Below the pieces are notes generated by a model, which made no database searches, was not told where the DNA came from, and was given only the letters and a program-made list of their open reading frames with translations. Below, piece by piece: positions 28,162-40,360 of a DNA stretch of 64,000 nt. The translations under genes and the position numbers were made by a program. The DNA lies in assembly GCF_040784915.1 (NCBI RefSeq), contig NZ_CP160797.1, forward strand, positions 1,255,001 through 1,319,000, given 5' to 3'. Source of the stretch: Bacillus vallismortis. Lineage in GTDB: Bacteria; Bacillota; Bacilli; Bacillales; Bacillaceae. Position 1 is the first letter of the stretch. The number at the start of each line of letters is the position of its first letter.

Positions 28162-29061
28162 CTATTTTTCACATGATTGATATTCATCAGAATAAGTGCT
28201 GAGAGACTTCCAAAACATTCCGTGTTTGGCCTCCACTTTGGCAACCTTTTTAGCAAACGCCAATTTTTTCATTTCTTTTTCCACCTCTTCAAGGCTCAGG
28301 TCATATACCAGAGCAATCTCCTTTGAGGCAACGAAGCGGAAATATTCAATAAAACATTCCAGAGGCGGTGTTTCCGATGGCTTCGGCTCGTCGCCAAGCA
28401 TCTCAAATAAGATTTCTTCATATACATTATACGAATAGCTGCCGGGTACTTTAAGTCCTTCGTCCTCATGCTGCGTATTGAAAAACGTCAGTGTCGGATT
28501 AACGGAAACATCCATCTCAGCGGCGATTTTCATGTCGCATTGAAGCGCCTTGACCGCGCTTTGAGAATGTAGATCGTTTTTGAATTCTTCAAGATCGAGA
28601 CTCGTTTTTTCCGCAATTTCCAAAAGCACGTTTTCATTCGTAATATTTTTCTTTGAAACAAACAGACTCTCCTGCATATTTCTCAGAAATTGCATGCCGG
28701 CTTTTCTTCCTTGCAGTTCGGCTGCTTTAAAAGCGAGAGCAGCCATATAAGGCGATGAAAGAGGGTGGTCTTGCTCGAGCCAGACATTGCCGTCACACGA
28801 CATGCCGGAGCGGCTCGCGATCTTTTCCCAAGCCTCTGCAAGAAGATGCTTTTTCCGTTTCTTATTTAACGCGGTAAGGCTTGCTGAAGCGATAATGCGT
28901 AAGGTGAAAAAACGTCCGTATCTGATTTTTAGCTTTTTCATGACGGGCTCTAAGGACCAGCATTCTGGACATAAAGGGTCTACAAACATATAAATTTCAA
29001 GCGGTTTTTTTGGATGGCCGTGACAATGGGCGAAGTATTGCTCATGCTGAAAGTTTGTCAA
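28162..29061 (-). CDS. spxH: SpxH (YjbH), adaptor for ClpXP degradation of Spx
   Basis: A 299-residue DsbA-like thioredoxin-fold protein without a signal peptide. The C-x-x-C motif is in D-P-L-C-P-E-C-W near residue 34. An N-terminal histidine-rich segment (H-C-H-G-H-P) is the zinc-binding region known for B. subtilis SpxH. It binds Spx and speeds its breakdown by ClpXP until oxidative stress inactivates it. It overlaps yjbI by 4 bases, forming a minus-strand pair, as in B. subtilis. Confidence 0.95.
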   Translation of the reverse strand: MTNFQHEQYFAHCHGHPKKPLEIYMFVDPLCPECWSLEPVMKKLKIRYGRFFTLRIIASASLTALNKKRKKHLLAEAWEKIASRSGMSCDGNVWLEQDHPLSSPYMAALAFKAAELQGRKAGMQFLRNMQESLFVSKKNITNENVLLEIAEKTSLDLEEFKNDLHSQSAVKALQCDMKIAAEMDVSVNPTLTFFNTQHEDEGLKVPGSYSYNVYEEILFEMLGDEPKPSETPPLECFIEYFRFVASKEIALVYDLSLEEVEKEMKKLAFAKKVAKVEAKHGMFWKSLSTYSDEYQSCEK

Positions 29062-29456
29062 GATGATCGATCCTCCGCTTCCGTTTGATTCACCATATGC
29101 CTTGCGGTCAATTCCAGCCGGCCAAACAAAAACTCACGAATATCGCCCTCGAGCCCTACATGGTCCATTGCGTCATTCATACAGCTGAGCCACGCATCAG
29201 CTCTCTCGTTTGTAATTGGAAAGGGAAGATGCCTTGCTCTGAGCATGGGGTGGCCGTGTTCCTCAGTATAAAGCGGAGGACCGCCTAGATACTGAGTCAA
29301 AAATTGCTTCTGTTTCCTGGCGGTTTCTGTTAAATCGCTCGGAAAAATCGGCTTCAGCAAAGGATGAGACGCGACACGCTCATAAAAAGTATCAACAAGT
29401 TGCGATAGAAGTTCCTCTCCAATCGCTTCATAAGGTGCGTTAAACGATTGTCCCAT
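29058..29456 (-). CDS. yjbI: YjbI, truncated hemoglobin
   Basis: A 132-residue group II truncated hemoglobin. The segment F-L-T-Q-Y-L-G-G-P-P-L-Y-T-E-E-H-G-H-P carries the typical loop and the proximal histidine region. It lies directly upstream of spxH with a 4-base overlap. In Bacillus it has been linked to peroxide handling; the conserved link with SpxH suggests a redox role. AAAGGAGTAGTC precedes the ATG. Confidence 0.92.
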   Translation of the reverse strand: MGQSFNAPYEAIGEELLSQLVDTFYERVASHPLLKPIFPSDLTETARKQKQFLTQYLGGPPLYTEEHGHPMLRARHLPFPITNERADAWLSCMNDAMDHVGLEGDIREFLFGRLELTARHMVNQTEAEDRSS

Positions 29457-29682
29457 GTTGACTACTCCTTTAAATATGGCTAATAGGAATCATAAATCCT
29501 ATTGCAAAAAGTAATTTTATATAGTACATCATTTCATCTATGATTTATTTTAGCAACAAGGCATCATTTCTACAAACAAACTGCCTTTTATGCGTTTGTT
29601 AACAAGTTTCGGCTTACAGCCGAGGTTTGTATTTCATATCATATCACATAAAAATCAGGAATGCGTAGGATTTCACTTCGCA

Positions 29683-29713
29683 AAAAAACCAGAGGGCAAG
29701 AGCCGCTCTGGTT
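29683..29713 (-). terminator. Terminator of cwlQ
   Basis: On the minus strand CCAGAG-CGGCTCTTGCC-CTCTGG is followed by seven T residues, starting at the cwlQ stop. Confidence 0.75.
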
Positions 29714-30449
29714 ATGCGTAATAAGCTGAAGTTATTTTTTTTACATAGTTTTGCGTTTCTTTGAAGGGAGGAATGCCTCCGTATCGGTCAACATTTCCCG
29801 GTCCGGCGTTGTAAGCCGCTAATGCCATAGACACATTGCCGCCGTATTTATTCAGCATTTGTTTTAAATATTTCGTTCCGCCCTCCACATTTTGCTGCGG
29901 ATCCAGTGGATTGGAAACGCCAAGTGAGCTTGCCGTTGACGGCATCAGCTGCATTAAGCCAAGCGCCCCTGCTCCGCTGACAGCTTTTGTATTAAAGCCT
30001 GATTCCTGCTTGATGACGGCACGGATTAGTTTTTCATCGACACCATATTTATCAGCGGCTTTTTTAATCGCGCTGTCAATGGAGAAGTCTCCCGAACTGA
30101 TCTGTTTTGTTTCTTGTTTGTTTGAAGAAAATTCTGCAGCAGCTGTTTCTGTGCCCTCTGACGCTTTTGTGATATAACCCGAATGGCTGTTTGTATATGA
30201 GTGAAGCCCATAAGCTGAAAGCAGTGACGGCGCTGTTGAAGAAGCGCTGTTCAGCAGGCTGAGCGGGTTTGACGATGCAGAAGATGCTGGTGATTGCTGA
30301 TTCGTTAGTCCGTTTGTATATTGGCTGAGCAAAGAGCTGAAGCTTGAGAGCGGGCTTTCCGCATCATTTTGAGTGCCTGTGCTGCGCGCATTAGATATGG
30401 ACTGTAATGCCTGAAGCTGAAGTAAAGATGCCCAATTCGTTACGTTCAC
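29712..30449 (-). CDS. cwlQ: CwlQ (YjbJ), lytic transglycosylase
   Basis: A 245-residue protein. The first 110 residues are Ser/Asn-rich and low in complexity, and the C-terminal half is a SLT-type domain with the catalytic glutamate in K-Q-E-S-G-F-N, then [10 protein letters not shown] and [12 protein letters not shown]. It cleaves peptidoglycan glycan strands. No clear signal peptide is visible at this start, which is odd for a wall enzyme. The gene is 14 bases downstream of yjbK. Confidence 0.9.
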   Translation of the reverse strand: MNVTNWASLLQLQALQSISNARSTGTQNDAESPLSSFSSLLSQYTNGLTNQQSPASSASSNPLSLLNSASSTAPSLLSAYGLHSYTNSHSGYITKASEGTETAAAEFSSNKQETKQISSGDFSIDSAIKKAADKYGVDEKLIRAVIKQESGFNTKAVSGAGALGLMQLMPSTASSLGVSNPLDPQQNVEGGTKYLKQMLNKYGGNVSMALAAYNAGPGNVDRYGGIPPFKETQNYVKKITSAYYA

Positions 30450-30463
30450 GATGTCATTCCACC

Positions 30464-31036
30464 TTATATAGACTTTCGTTTTTCTTCATAAAAACGCAAA
30501 ATTTTATTTTTGGTTTCGCGCTGAGGAATGCTGTATTGCTGAAGCAGCTTCTCAAAGGCTTGTTGGCCCTCATGCCAGTCTGCCGCCTCAAATTCGATTT
30601 CAAAGTCCTCTTTATTTAAATATCGGCTGTGGTCTAAAACTATTAAGCCTTTTTCTGTTTCTTTTTCAGCACGGTTTGTTGCTAAAGATCCAAAGTATTG
30701 AATGGCGGCTGTGTTAATCTCAAGCTTGTGCAGCTGGTCCTTCACAGGGCCTTCGGGAACTGAAAAGCCAGCAAGATCTGATATCTCTGAAAGCCGCTGG
30801 TGCGTTTCCAGAAGCCCCACAGCTGCAGGTTCTTTTAATGTCAGGACATATTCACCGTTTTTTCTGCGGATTCGAAGCGCAGCGTGTTTTTGTTTCAGCG
30901 AAAAGCTGTCTGTGTCAAAATAGTGATTGTTTTGGTCTGTAAAATCTTTTTCTGTCAGCTTGAGTGCTGAAGTTATTTTCTCAAATTCATGTTTGGTCAG
31001 CATGTTTTTAAATTCTATTTCAATTTCTTGGCTCAT
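30464..31036 (-). CDS. yjbK: YjbK, CYTH-domain protein
   Basis: A 190-residue protein with the CYTH motif E-I-E-F-K at residues 4-9, the acidic/basic strands [16 protein letters not shown] and V-L-D-H-S-R-Y. CYTH enzymes act on triphosphate groups such as inorganic triphosphate or thiamine triphosphate. It is upstream of cwlQ on the minus strand and divergent from yjbL. GGAAAGGAAGAAC is the ribosome site. Substrate is not known for this member. Confidence 0.88.
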   Translation of the reverse strand: MSQEIEIEFKNMLTKHEFEKITSALKLTEKDFTDQNNHYFDTDSFSLKQKHAALRIRRKNGEYVLTLKEPAAVGLLETHQRLSEISDLAGFSVPEGPVKDQLHKLEINTAAIQYFGSLATNRAEKETEKGLIVLDHSRYLNKEDFEIEFEAADWHEGQQAFEKLLQQYSIPQRETKNKILRFYEEKRKSI

Positions 31037-31159
31037 ATTGTTCTTCCTTTCCGCCCTGTAAATCTTATTTTTACTATTATCTCTTTAGATGTTACGTTTA
31101 TCAATATTGAGCTTGATATGATAAAATGAATCTGTACTTTTTTGAAAAAGGAGAGCATT

Positions 31160-31528
31160 ATGCAAAACAGAATCGAAATCTTAAACGCAATATTATCGGA
31201 TGATCAGCTTCGCCTTGCCTGTGAGGCAGAAGGAACTGAAGCGGAACGCAAGCCGTCAGGTCAAATGCTTGTTGATTCTGACCACTTTGCTTTTGTATAC
31301 ATACTTGAATTAGCAGATTCTTTTGAATATGTCATTATAAAGGAACATGTATGGCCGGAACTGAAGCGGGCCCATGCACAAAGAATTCCGGTTGTTTTAG
31401 AGGCGGGAGACGAATCAATAGAACTGGCTGGCCTGCATGAGGAACTGGAATATCTTTTAGAAAATATTAAAGATAATGTGAACTACGGAGAAGAAATGGA
31501 AGATAAAGTGAAACGCGTATTTTTATAG
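31160..31528 (+). CDS. yjbL: YjbL, hypothetical protein
   Basis: A 122-residue acidic protein of unknown function. It starts at the ATG at 31160, preceded by AAAAGGAGAG; an in-frame TTG at 31142 overlaps this site and is unlikely. It has no membrane segment. Located 27 bases upstream of yjbM in a run with nadF and yjbO, as in B. subtilis. Confidence 0.82.
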   Translation: MQNRIEILNAILSDDQLRLACEAEGTEAERKPSGQMLVDSDHFAFVYILELADSFEYVIIKEHVWPELKRAHAQRIPVVLEAGDESIELAGLHEELEYLLENIKDNVNYGEEMEDKVKRVFL

Positions 31529-31555
31529 AAACTGGTTCGAATTGGGGGATGTATG

Positions 31556-32191
31556 ATGGATGACAAACAATGGGAGCGTTTTTTAGTGCCGTACCGCCAG
31601 GCTGTCGAAGAGTTGAAAGTGAAGCTCAAGGGGGTTCGCACACTATATGAATACGAGGATGTCCATTCGCCGATCGAATTTGTGACTGGACGCGTCAAGC
31701 CTGTGGCAAGCATACTTGAAAAAGCGAGAAAGAAAAGCATACCGCTGCATGAAATTGAAACCATGCAGGATATCGCAGGCCTTAGAATCATGTGCCAATT
31801 TGTCGATGACATCCAAATCGTAAAAGAGATGCTTTTCGCCAGAAAAGATTTCACCGTTGTGGATCAGAGGGATTATATTGCGGAACATAAAGAGAGCGGA
31901 TACCGGTCATACCATCTTGTCGTGCTTTATCCCTTACAGACGGTATCCGGAGAAAAGCATGTTCTCGTGGAAATACAGATCCGTACGCTGGCGATGAATT
32001 TTTGGGCGACCATTGAGCATTCATTGAACTATAAATACAGCGGAAACATTCCTGAAAAAGTAAAACTAAGGCTTCAGCGTGCTTCTGAAGCAGCTTCCCG
32101 GCTTGATGAAGAGATGTCGGAGATCAGGGGTGAAATACAGGAAGCTCAAGCTGCCTTTTCAAGAAAGAAAAAAGGAAGCGAGCAACAATAG
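31556..32191 (+). CDS. yjbM: YjbM (SasB/RelQ), small alarmone synthetase
   Basis: A 211-residue (p)ppGpp synthetase of the RelQ type, with only the synthetase domain. Visible motifs are V-T-G-R-V-K near residue 45, [10 protein letters not shown] and the R[15 protein letters not shown] loop, and [12 protein letters not shown]. Unlike RelA it has no hydrolase domain. ATG 31553 or 31556 may be used, since both follow GGGGGATGT. It is followed by nadF after 17 bases. Confidence 0.95.
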   Translation: MDDKQWERFLVPYRQAVEELKVKLKGVRTLYEYEDVHSPIEFVTGRVKPVASILEKARKKSIPLHEIETMQDIAGLRIMCQFVDDIQIVKEMLFARKDFTVVDQRDYIAEHKESGYRSYHLVVLYPLQTVSGEKHVLVEIQIRTLAMNFWATIEHSLNYKYSGNIPEKVKLRLQRASEAASRLDEEMSEIRGEIQEAQAAFSRKKKGSEQQ

Positions 32192-32208
32192 TAAAGGGGA
32201 AGAAAAGC

Positions 32209-33009
32209 ATGAAATTTGCCGTATCATCAAAAGGAGATCAAGTTTCTGATACGCTGAAAAGCAAAATACAGGCGTATTTATTGGATTTTGATATGGAACT
32301 GGATGAAAATGAACCGGAAATCGTCATTTCAGTCGGAGGCGACGGAACGCTTTTGTATGCTTTTCACAGATACAGCGACCGCTTGGACAAAACAGCATTC
32401 GTCGGCGTTCACACGGGTCATCTGGGGTTTTATGCCGACTGGGTTCCTCATGAAATTGAAAAGCTTGTTCTTGCGATTGCGAAAACGCCGTATCATACAG
32501 TCGAATATCCGCTTCTCGAAGTGATTGTGACCTATCACGAAAATGAGCGGGAAGAAAGATATTTAGCATTGAATGAATGTACAATTAAAAGCATAGAAGG
32601 AAGCCTTGTGGCTGATGTGGAAATCAAGGGGCAGCTCTTTGAAACCTTTCGGGGCGACGGCCTTTGCCTGTCAACGCCATCCGGCAGCACAGCCTACAAT
32701 AAGGCGCTGGGCGGAGCGATTATCCATCCGTCTATCAGAGCGATCCAGCTCGCGGAAATGGCTTCTATTAATAACCGTGTCTTCAGGACGGTCGGATCGC
32801 CGCTGCTTCTGCCTTCCCATCATGATTGCATGATTAAACCGAGAAACGAAGTTGACTTTCAAGTGACGATTGACCATTTAACCCTTCTTCATAAGGACGT
32901 GAAGTCGATCCGCTGCCAGGTTGCAGCCGAAAATGTGAGGTTTGCGAGATTTCGTCCGTTTCCATTTTGGAAAAGAGTTCAGGATTCGTTTATCGGAAAA
33001 GGTGAATAG
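32209..33009 (+). CDS. nadF: NAD kinase
   Basis: A 266-residue NAD kinase that makes NADP+ from NAD+. The G-G-D-G-T-L-L motif is at residue 45, and the second conserved block is [11 protein letters not shown] near residue 160. Length and order (yjbM-nadF-yjbO) match ppnKA/nadF of B. subtilis. AAAGGGGAAGAA is upstream. Confidence 0.95.
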   Translation: MKFAVSSKGDQVSDTLKSKIQAYLLDFDMELDENEPEIVISVGGDGTLLYAFHRYSDRLDKTAFVGVHTGHLGFYADWVPHEIEKLVLAIAKTPYHTVEYPLLEVIVTYHENEREERYLALNECTIKSIEGSLVADVEIKGQLFETFRGDGLCLSTPSGSTAYNKALGGAIIHPSIRAIQLAEMASINNRVFRTVGSPLLLPSHHDCMIKPRNEVDFQVTIDHLTLLHKDVKSIRCQVAAENVRFARFRPFPFWKRVQDSFIGKGE

Positions 33010-33023
33010 AAAGAGGACGTATC

Positions 33024-33923
33024 GTGGAACCATTTTTTATCAGAAAGAACATCACTTCCGCTGAAGACGGAATGACTGTAAAAGAATACGCGGGTAAACT
33101 GGGGATTTCGAAACGTCTGTTAACCGACATCAAGTTTGCCGGGGGTGACCTGCTGATCAACGGTGAACATGTAACGGTCAAATACGTTTTGCGAGAGGGA
33201 GATCTTCTTGTCGTGAAGTTTCCCGAGGAACAGGTGAGTGAGACGTTATTGCCAGAGCCTGTTCCGCTCGATATCTTGTATGAGGATGAGCATGTGCTTG
33301 TGATCAACAAGCAGCCTTATGTATCATCAATCCCCTCGAGAGAGCACCCATCCGGCAGCATTGCGAATGGAATGATCCATCATTATCAAAAAAACGGAGT
33401 GCGGGCGACAGTTCATCTTGTCACCCGGCTGGACCGGGATACATCAGGTCTTATGCTTGTTGCCAAGCATCGCTTTGCCCACTCGATTTTATCGTCAGCG
33501 CAAAAAAGCGGGCTTGTGAAACGCCGGTACGCGGCAGTGGTCCACGGGCGGATGACACAGATGGAAGGAACAGTCGATGCTCCGATTGGCAGACATCCTG
33601 ACAGTATTATTGAACGGATGGTGACACCGGAAGGCCAGAAGGCTGTTACCCATTTTCATGTCACACACGCAACTGACGAGATCACATCGGTGACATTGCA
33701 GCTTGAGACAGGCCGGACCCATCAAATTCGTGTACATATGAGCTACCTTGGGCACCCGCTGTGCGGTGATACACTGTATGGCGGAACGAGACGGGAAATT
33801 GGCCGGCAGGCTCTGCACAGCGAGCAGCTTTCGTTTATCCATCCGCTGACACAGGAGAACATGGTGTTTCATGCTGCACTGCCTCAAGATATGAAAGAAC
33901 TGATAAAAGGAGAGAATCCGTAA
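33024..33923 (+). CDS. yjbO: YjbO, RluA-family pseudouridine synthase
   Basis: A 299-residue RNA pseudouridine synthase. The catalytic aspartate is in V-T-R-L-D-R-D-T-S-G-L near residue 135; an S4-like N-terminal RNA-binding region (K-R-L-L-T-D-I ... N-G-E) precedes it, and the C-terminal G-R-T-H-Q-I-R-V-H-M motif is typical. Start is GTG 33024 after GAAAGAGGACG. The target uridine is not known. The gene faces prpE with a shared terminator. Confidence 0.9.
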   Translation: MEPFFIRKNITSAEDGMTVKEYAGKLGISKRLLTDIKFAGGDLLINGEHVTVKYVLREGDLLVVKFPEEQVSETLLPEPVPLDILYEDEHVLVINKQPYVSSIPSREHPSGSIANGMIHHYQKNGVRATVHLVTRLDRDTSGLMLVAKHRFAHSILSSAQKSGLVKRRYAAVVHGRMTQMEGTVDAPIGRHPDSIIERMVTPEGQKAVTHFHVTHATDEITSVTLQLETGRTHQIRVHMSYLGHPLCGDTLYGGTRREIGRQALHSEQLSFIHPLTQENMVFHAALPQDMKELIKGENP

Positions 33924-33937
33924 TTCTCTCCTTTTAT
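33905..33937. terminator. Shared terminator of yjbO and prpE
   Basis: AAAAGGAGAGAA-TCCGTAA-TTCTCTCCTTTT overlaps the ends of both convergent genes; the yjbO stop is in the loop. Confidence 0.85.
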
Positions 33938-34668
33938 ATTGGGCGAAATCTTGATTCGTCATAAGGCAGGGAGCTTGGAACAGAGACGGTCTCTAGTTCT
34001 GGAAAGCGAAAGCCTGTCAGTTTATTTCCGAATACGCAGCCTGTATCAATGTTGATGGTGCGATTGACTTTCCGGGGCTCTTTCACAGGTGTATGGCCGT
34101 ATACCACCCAAGCTTTACCGCTATAGGATGCAGCCCAGTCACGTCTGACAGGTCTGCCGTCCGGATACGTTTCACCCGTCACATCGCCGTAAAGCACAAA
34201 GTCTTTCACCCTGCGGGTAAATTTTCCGATATCGTCAGCCTTTATGCCAGCATGGGCGACAACTAATTCTCCGTTATGTAAGATGTCGTAAAGCGGCGCC
34301 GTTTCGTACAGCTTCATAAACTGTTCGCTGACTGTTTTTCTTTCTTCTGTGGAAAGTTCTTCAAGCTCTGCCGCTGTTGTTTCGAGGCCATGCATCACTT
34401 TGACGGGGTTTCCTTTTAAGTAGCGGTACAGCTTATTGCAATGATTTCCCGGAACATAACGTACAGCGCCTTTTTCGTAAGCGCCGGCTACAAAGCGGAT
34501 GACCTCTATTGATTTCGGTCCTCTATCAGTTAAATCTCCGGCAAAAACAAGCACCCTGCCTTCTTCGTGGACAGGCACTCCATTTTTCATTGTATAGCCA
34601 AGCTTTTGGATTAATGCCATCATTTCATCATAGCAGCCATGCATATCGCTGATTATATCGTAAGCCAT
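33934..34668 (-). CDS. prpE: PrpE, diadenosine-tetraphosphatase-type phosphatase
   Basis: A 244-residue metallophosphatase of the PPP type. The metal-binding motifs are S-D-M-H-G-C-Y at residue 6, G-D-L-T-D-R-G-P near 44, and G-N-H-C-N near 73. It is known in B. subtilis to split Ap4A asymmetrically and to affect spore germination. Ends within the shared terminator with yjbO. Confidence 0.92.
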   Translation of the reverse strand: MAYDIISDMHGCYDEMMALIQKLGYTMKNGVPVHEEGRVLVFAGDLTDRGPKSIEVIRFVAGAYEKGAVRYVPGNHCNKLYRYLKGNPVKVMHGLETTAAELEELSTEERKTVSEQFMKLYETAPLYDILHNGELVVAHAGIKADDIGKFTRRVKDFVLYGDVTGETYPDGRPVRRDWAASYSGKAWVVYGHTPVKEPRKVNRTINIDTGCVFGNKLTGFRFPELETVSVPSSLPYDESRFRPI

Positions 34669-34899
34669 GCGTGATCCTCCTTGCCGATTGTTTTATTTAT
34701 TATGGAGCAAAGTGCTGTGAGTCATCACAGGCTTTTATGTGCAAATTATAGAAGAATTATTTTCTAAACAGGAATAAGACCTTTTTACTTTATTTTTTAT
34801 CATCATCCTTGTTAAAATCGCGTTATGTTTTTTAAAAATGAGGTTTTGTTCTTTAATTGAGAACTGAAATAACCCTGACCTAAAAAGGAGGTTCTGATT

Positions 34900-36744
34900 A
34901 TGGCGCATTCATCTGTCGCATCTTTAGTTGTTGTACTTATCGTTGCATTTTTAACACCCATCCTTTTGCACCGCTTTAAACTGACGATCCCGGTTGTTGT
35001 TGCGGAAATCATTATGGGGCTGATTATCGGAAAAAGCGGTCTTAATTTAGTTGTCGAGGGTGATACATGGCTTGAGACGCTTTCTTTGCTCGGATTTATC
35101 TTTTTAATGTTTTTAAGCGGGCTTGAAATTGATTTTTCATCGTTTGAGAAAGGAAAGAAAAAGCAGCTCCTGCCGAACGGCAAAGCGGCGCCTAATACGT
35201 TTGCTACGGCGTCCATTATTTTTGCCGGTATATTTATTTTATCATTGCTGCTGTCCTATGGGTTCGTCTTGGCAGGATTTATCGAAAATGCGTTTTTAAT
35301 GACGCTAATTATTTCAACGATTTCGTTAGGTGTTGTCGTTCCAACGTTAAAAGAAGAACGGATTATGAATTCAAATATCGGGCAGATTATTTTGCTTGTT
35401 GCCGTGATTGCTGATTTGGTCACGATGATTCTTCTTGCTGTGTTTTCTTCTCTGTACGGAGAAGACAGCGGGAACATGTGGCTCTTGATGATCCTGTTTG
35501 CAGCCGGAGTGGTGCTTTACTTTTTCGGCCGGGTCTTTAAACATCGCTCATTTGTTGAGTCGATGTCAAAAGGGACGATTCAGATCGGGACGCGTGCCAT
35601 TTTTACGTTAATTATCGTACTCGTTGCCCTGTCTGAATCACTTGGGGCGGAAAATATTCTCGGCGCTTTCTTAGCGGGGGTTCTCGTTTCCCTTCTTTCG
35701 CCAAACAAAGAACTTGTTCAGCAGCTGGATTCATTCGGCTACGGGTTCTTAATTCCGATTTTCTTTGTAATGGTCGGTGTGAAGCTCGATATTTGGACCC
35801 TTTTCCAAGATCCGAAAATTTTAATCATGATCCCGCTTCTGCTTTTGGCGCTGTTAGTCAGCAAAATCATTCCTGTCCTGTACTTGAAGAAGTGGTATGA
35901 TAAACGAACCATTTTGGCGTCTGGTTTCCTGCTGACATCAACTCTCTCGCTCGTGATTGCCGCTGCGACAATCGGACAGCAGCTTCACGTGATCAGCGCA
36001 AATATGTCAGGAGCGCTGACGTTAGTAGCCGTCATTGCCAGTATTTTTTCGCCGGTCTTATTTAAAAAATTATACACACGGGAAGAGCAGCCGGAGGAGA
36101 AAAAGACAATTACGTTTATCGGCGCAAACCAAATGACATTGCCTGTTACTCTTGAACTGCCGGAAGAGGAGTATGACGTGCGTGTTGTGCATGTCTATCA
36201 AGAGAATGCGGAGGAAAAACTGTCAGAATCAGTATTTACCGTTGAAGCCATCTCTGACTATGAACACCAGACGCTTGAATCACTCGGCATTTTTGATGCA
36301 GATATCCTGGTTGTCGCGACTGGGAATGAAGACATGAATGCGGACATTGCGTTACTTGCAAAAGAAAAAGGAACAGAAAGAGTCATTGCCAGCGTTGGAT
36401 CACCCGAGAATGAAGCAACTTTGAAGGCGCAGGGAATCAACATCTTTTCTATGCTGCTGTCGACAAAAACACTGCTTCGCGCGCTAATAGAAGCGCCTGG
36501 TGTCATGAAGCTGCTCACGAACGAAGAGTCTTCTCTGTATCAAATTAATATGGAAAACAGCACGTACGACGGTGTGATTTTACGGGAATTCCCTTTTACA
36601 GGAGACGTCATCTTTGTCAGGATTTTTAGAGGTGTGGACAGCATCGTTCCTCATGGGGATACAAGGCTGAAACTGGGAGACCGCTTAATTGTCACCGGGT
36701 CTAGGGTGTATGTAATGGAACTTAAGAAAACATTAGAAGGATAA
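34900..36744 (+). CDS. yjbQ: YjbQ, CPA2-type cation/proton antiporter
   Basis: A 614-residue membrane transporter. About 12 hydrophobic segments fill residues 1-385 and include G-A-F-L-A-G-V-L, typical of the Na+/H+ or K+/H+ antiporter family. A cytoplasmic part from about 395 has a TrkA-N/TrkA-C-like fold (A-D-I-L-V-V-A-T-G-N ... L-R-L-G-D-R-L-I-V-T-G). AAAAGGAGG precedes the ATG. The exact cation is unknown. Confidence 0.88.
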   Translation: MAHSSVASLVVVLIVAFLTPILLHRFKLTIPVVVAEIIMGLIIGKSGLNLVVEGDTWLETLSLLGFIFLMFLSGLEIDFSSFEKGKKKQLLPNGKAAPNTFATASIIFAGIFILSLLLSYGFVLAGFIENAFLMTLIISTISLGVVVPTLKEERIMNSNIGQIILLVAVIADLVTMILLAVFSSLYGEDSGNMWLLMILFAAGVVLYFFGRVFKHRSFVESMSKGTIQIGTRAIFTLIIVLVALSESLGAENILGAFLAGVLVSLLSPNKELVQQLDSFGYGFLIPIFFVMVGVKLDIWTLFQDPKILIMIPLLLLALLVSKIIPVLYLKKWYDKRTILASGFLLTSTLSLVIAAATIGQQLHVISANMSGALTLVAVIASIFSPVLFKKLYTREEQPEEKKTITFIGANQMTLPVTLELPEEEYDVRVVHVYQENAEEKLSESVFTVEAISDYEHQTLESLGIFDADILVVATGNEDMNADIALLAKEKGTERVIASVGSPENEATLKAQGINIFSMLLSTKTLLRALIEAPGVMKLLTNEESSLYQINMENSTYDGVILREFPFTGDVIFVRIFRGVDSIVPHGDTRLKLGDRLIVTGSRVYVMELKKTLEG

Positions 36745-36747
36745 ACC

Positions 36748-36776
36748 TTGACCAAATAGGGATTCGTGTTAATATA
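36748..36776 (+). promoter_or_regulatory. Candidate promoter of the tenA-thi operon
   Basis: TTGACC at 36748 and TAATAT at 36770 are 16 bases apart, just upstream of the TPP riboswitch. Confidence 0.55.
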
Positions 36777-36811
36777 GAGGTGCAACAACAATTCAATATG
36801 TATTCGTATAA

Positions 36812-36905
36812 CCACTAGGGGTGTCCTTCATAAGGGCTGAGATAAAAGTGTGACTTTTAGACCCTCATAACTTGAACAGGTTCAGACCTGCGTAGGGAAG
36901 TGGAG
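36812..36905 (+). promoter_or_regulatory. TPP (thi-box) riboswitch
   Basis: The conserved thi-box parts are in order: ACTAGGGGTG, CATAAGGGCTGAGA, ACCCTCATAACTTGAACAGG and TCAGACCTGCGTAGGGAAG. It should bind thiamine pyrophosphate and end transcription of the tenA-thiD operon, through the terminator at 36938. Confidence 0.95.
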
Positions 36906-36937
36906 CGGTATTTGTGTTAGTTTACTATGCCAATTCC

Positions 36938-36974
36938 AAACCACTTTTCCTTGCGGGAAAGTGGTTTTTTTTAA
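36938..36974 (+). terminator. Riboswitch-controlled terminator before tenA
   Basis: AAACCACTTTTCC-TTGC-GGGAAAGTGGTTT with a T-run lies between the TPP aptamer and tenA. Confidence 0.88.
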
Positions 36975-36997
36975 TTATCAGACAGGGGGAATGACGT

Positions 36998-39392
<2,395 letters not shown>

Positions 39393-39393
<1 letters not shown>

Positions 39394-39593
39394 TGCTACA
39401 GCTGAACGGTAAAGACGTGAAGTGGGAAAAAGACACAGGTACAATTCAAGATCTGCTGGCGTCCTATCAGCTTGAAAATAAAATCGTTATCGTTGAAAGA
39501 AATAAAGAAATTATCGGCAAAGAACACTATCACGAGGTTGAGCTTTGTGATCGCGATGTCATTGAAATTGTCCATTTTGTAGGAGGCGGATGA
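39393..39593 (+). CDS. thiS: ThiS, sulfur carrier protein
   Basis: A 66-residue ubiquitin-like carrier ending in the obligatory Gly-Gly (F-V-G-G-G). ThiF adenylates this end and it becomes a thiocarboxylate that feeds sulfur to ThiG. ATG codons at 39390 and 39393 are adjacent; the second is used here. AAGGAGGCGG lies upstream. Confidence 0.94.
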
Positions 39594-40360
39594 GCATGTT
39601 AACTATTGGCGGGAAATCATTTCAATCAAGATTGCTGCTGGGTACGGGGAAATACCCATCGTTTGACATCCAAAAGGAAGCGGTGGCCGTTTCCGAGTCT
39701 GATATTTTAACATTTGCTGTGCGGAGAATGAACATTTTTGAAGCGTCTCAGCCTAATTTTCTGGAACAGCTTGATTTATCTAAATACACGCTTCTGCCGA
39801 ATACAGCGGGCGCCGGGACCGCTGAAGAGGCGGTTCGGATTGCAAGGCTGGCGAAAGCGTCAGGGCTTTGTGACATGATTAAAGTCGAAGTCATCGGATG
39901 CAGCCGTTCCTTGCTGCCTGATCCTGTTGAAACATTAAAGGCGTCCGAACAGCTTCTTGAAGAAGGATTTATCGTGCTCCCTTACACGTCGGATGATGTT
40001 GTGCTGGCAAGAAAACTGGAGGAGCTTGGCGTTCATGCCATCATGCCGGGGGCATCTCCGATCGGATCTGGGCAAGGAATCTTAAATCCTTTGAATCTGT
40101 CATTTATTATTGAACAAGCGAAAGTGCCGGTTATCGTGGACGCCGGCATCGGATCGCCAAAAGACGCGGCATACGCAATGGAGCTTGGAGCTGACGGCGT
40201 ACTCCTCAATACGGCTGTATCAGGTGCGAATGACCCTGTGAAAATGGCTCATGCCATGAAGCTCGCGGTGGAAGCAGGACGCCTTTCTTATGAGGCGGGA
40301 CGTATTCCGCGGAAGCAGTACGGAACGGCAAGCAGTCCGGGAGAAGGTCTTCCTGTATGA
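39590..40360 (+). CDS. thiG: ThiG, thiazole synthase
   Basis: A 256-residue TIM-barrel enzyme that builds the thiazole phosphate from DXP, dehydroglycine and ThiS-thiocarboxylate. It carries M-I-K-V-E-V-I-G (the catalytic lysine region), [13 protein letters not shown] and V-D-A-G-I-G-S-P. The first ATG overlaps the thiS stop; the second at 39596 has better spacing from AGGAGG and may be used. Confidence 0.95.
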   Translation: MSMLTIGGKSFQSRLLLGTGKYPSFDIQKEAVAVSESDILTFAVRRMNIFEASQPNFLEQLDLSKYTLLPNTAGAGTAEEAVRIARLAKASGLCDMIKVEVIGCSRSLLPDPVETLKASEQLLEEGFIVLPYTSDDVVLARKLEELGVHAIMPGASPIGSGQGILNPLNLSFIIEQAKVPVIVDAGIGSPKDAAYAMELGADGVLLNTAVSGANDPVKMAHAMKLAVEAGRLSYEAGRIPRKQYGTASSPGEGLPV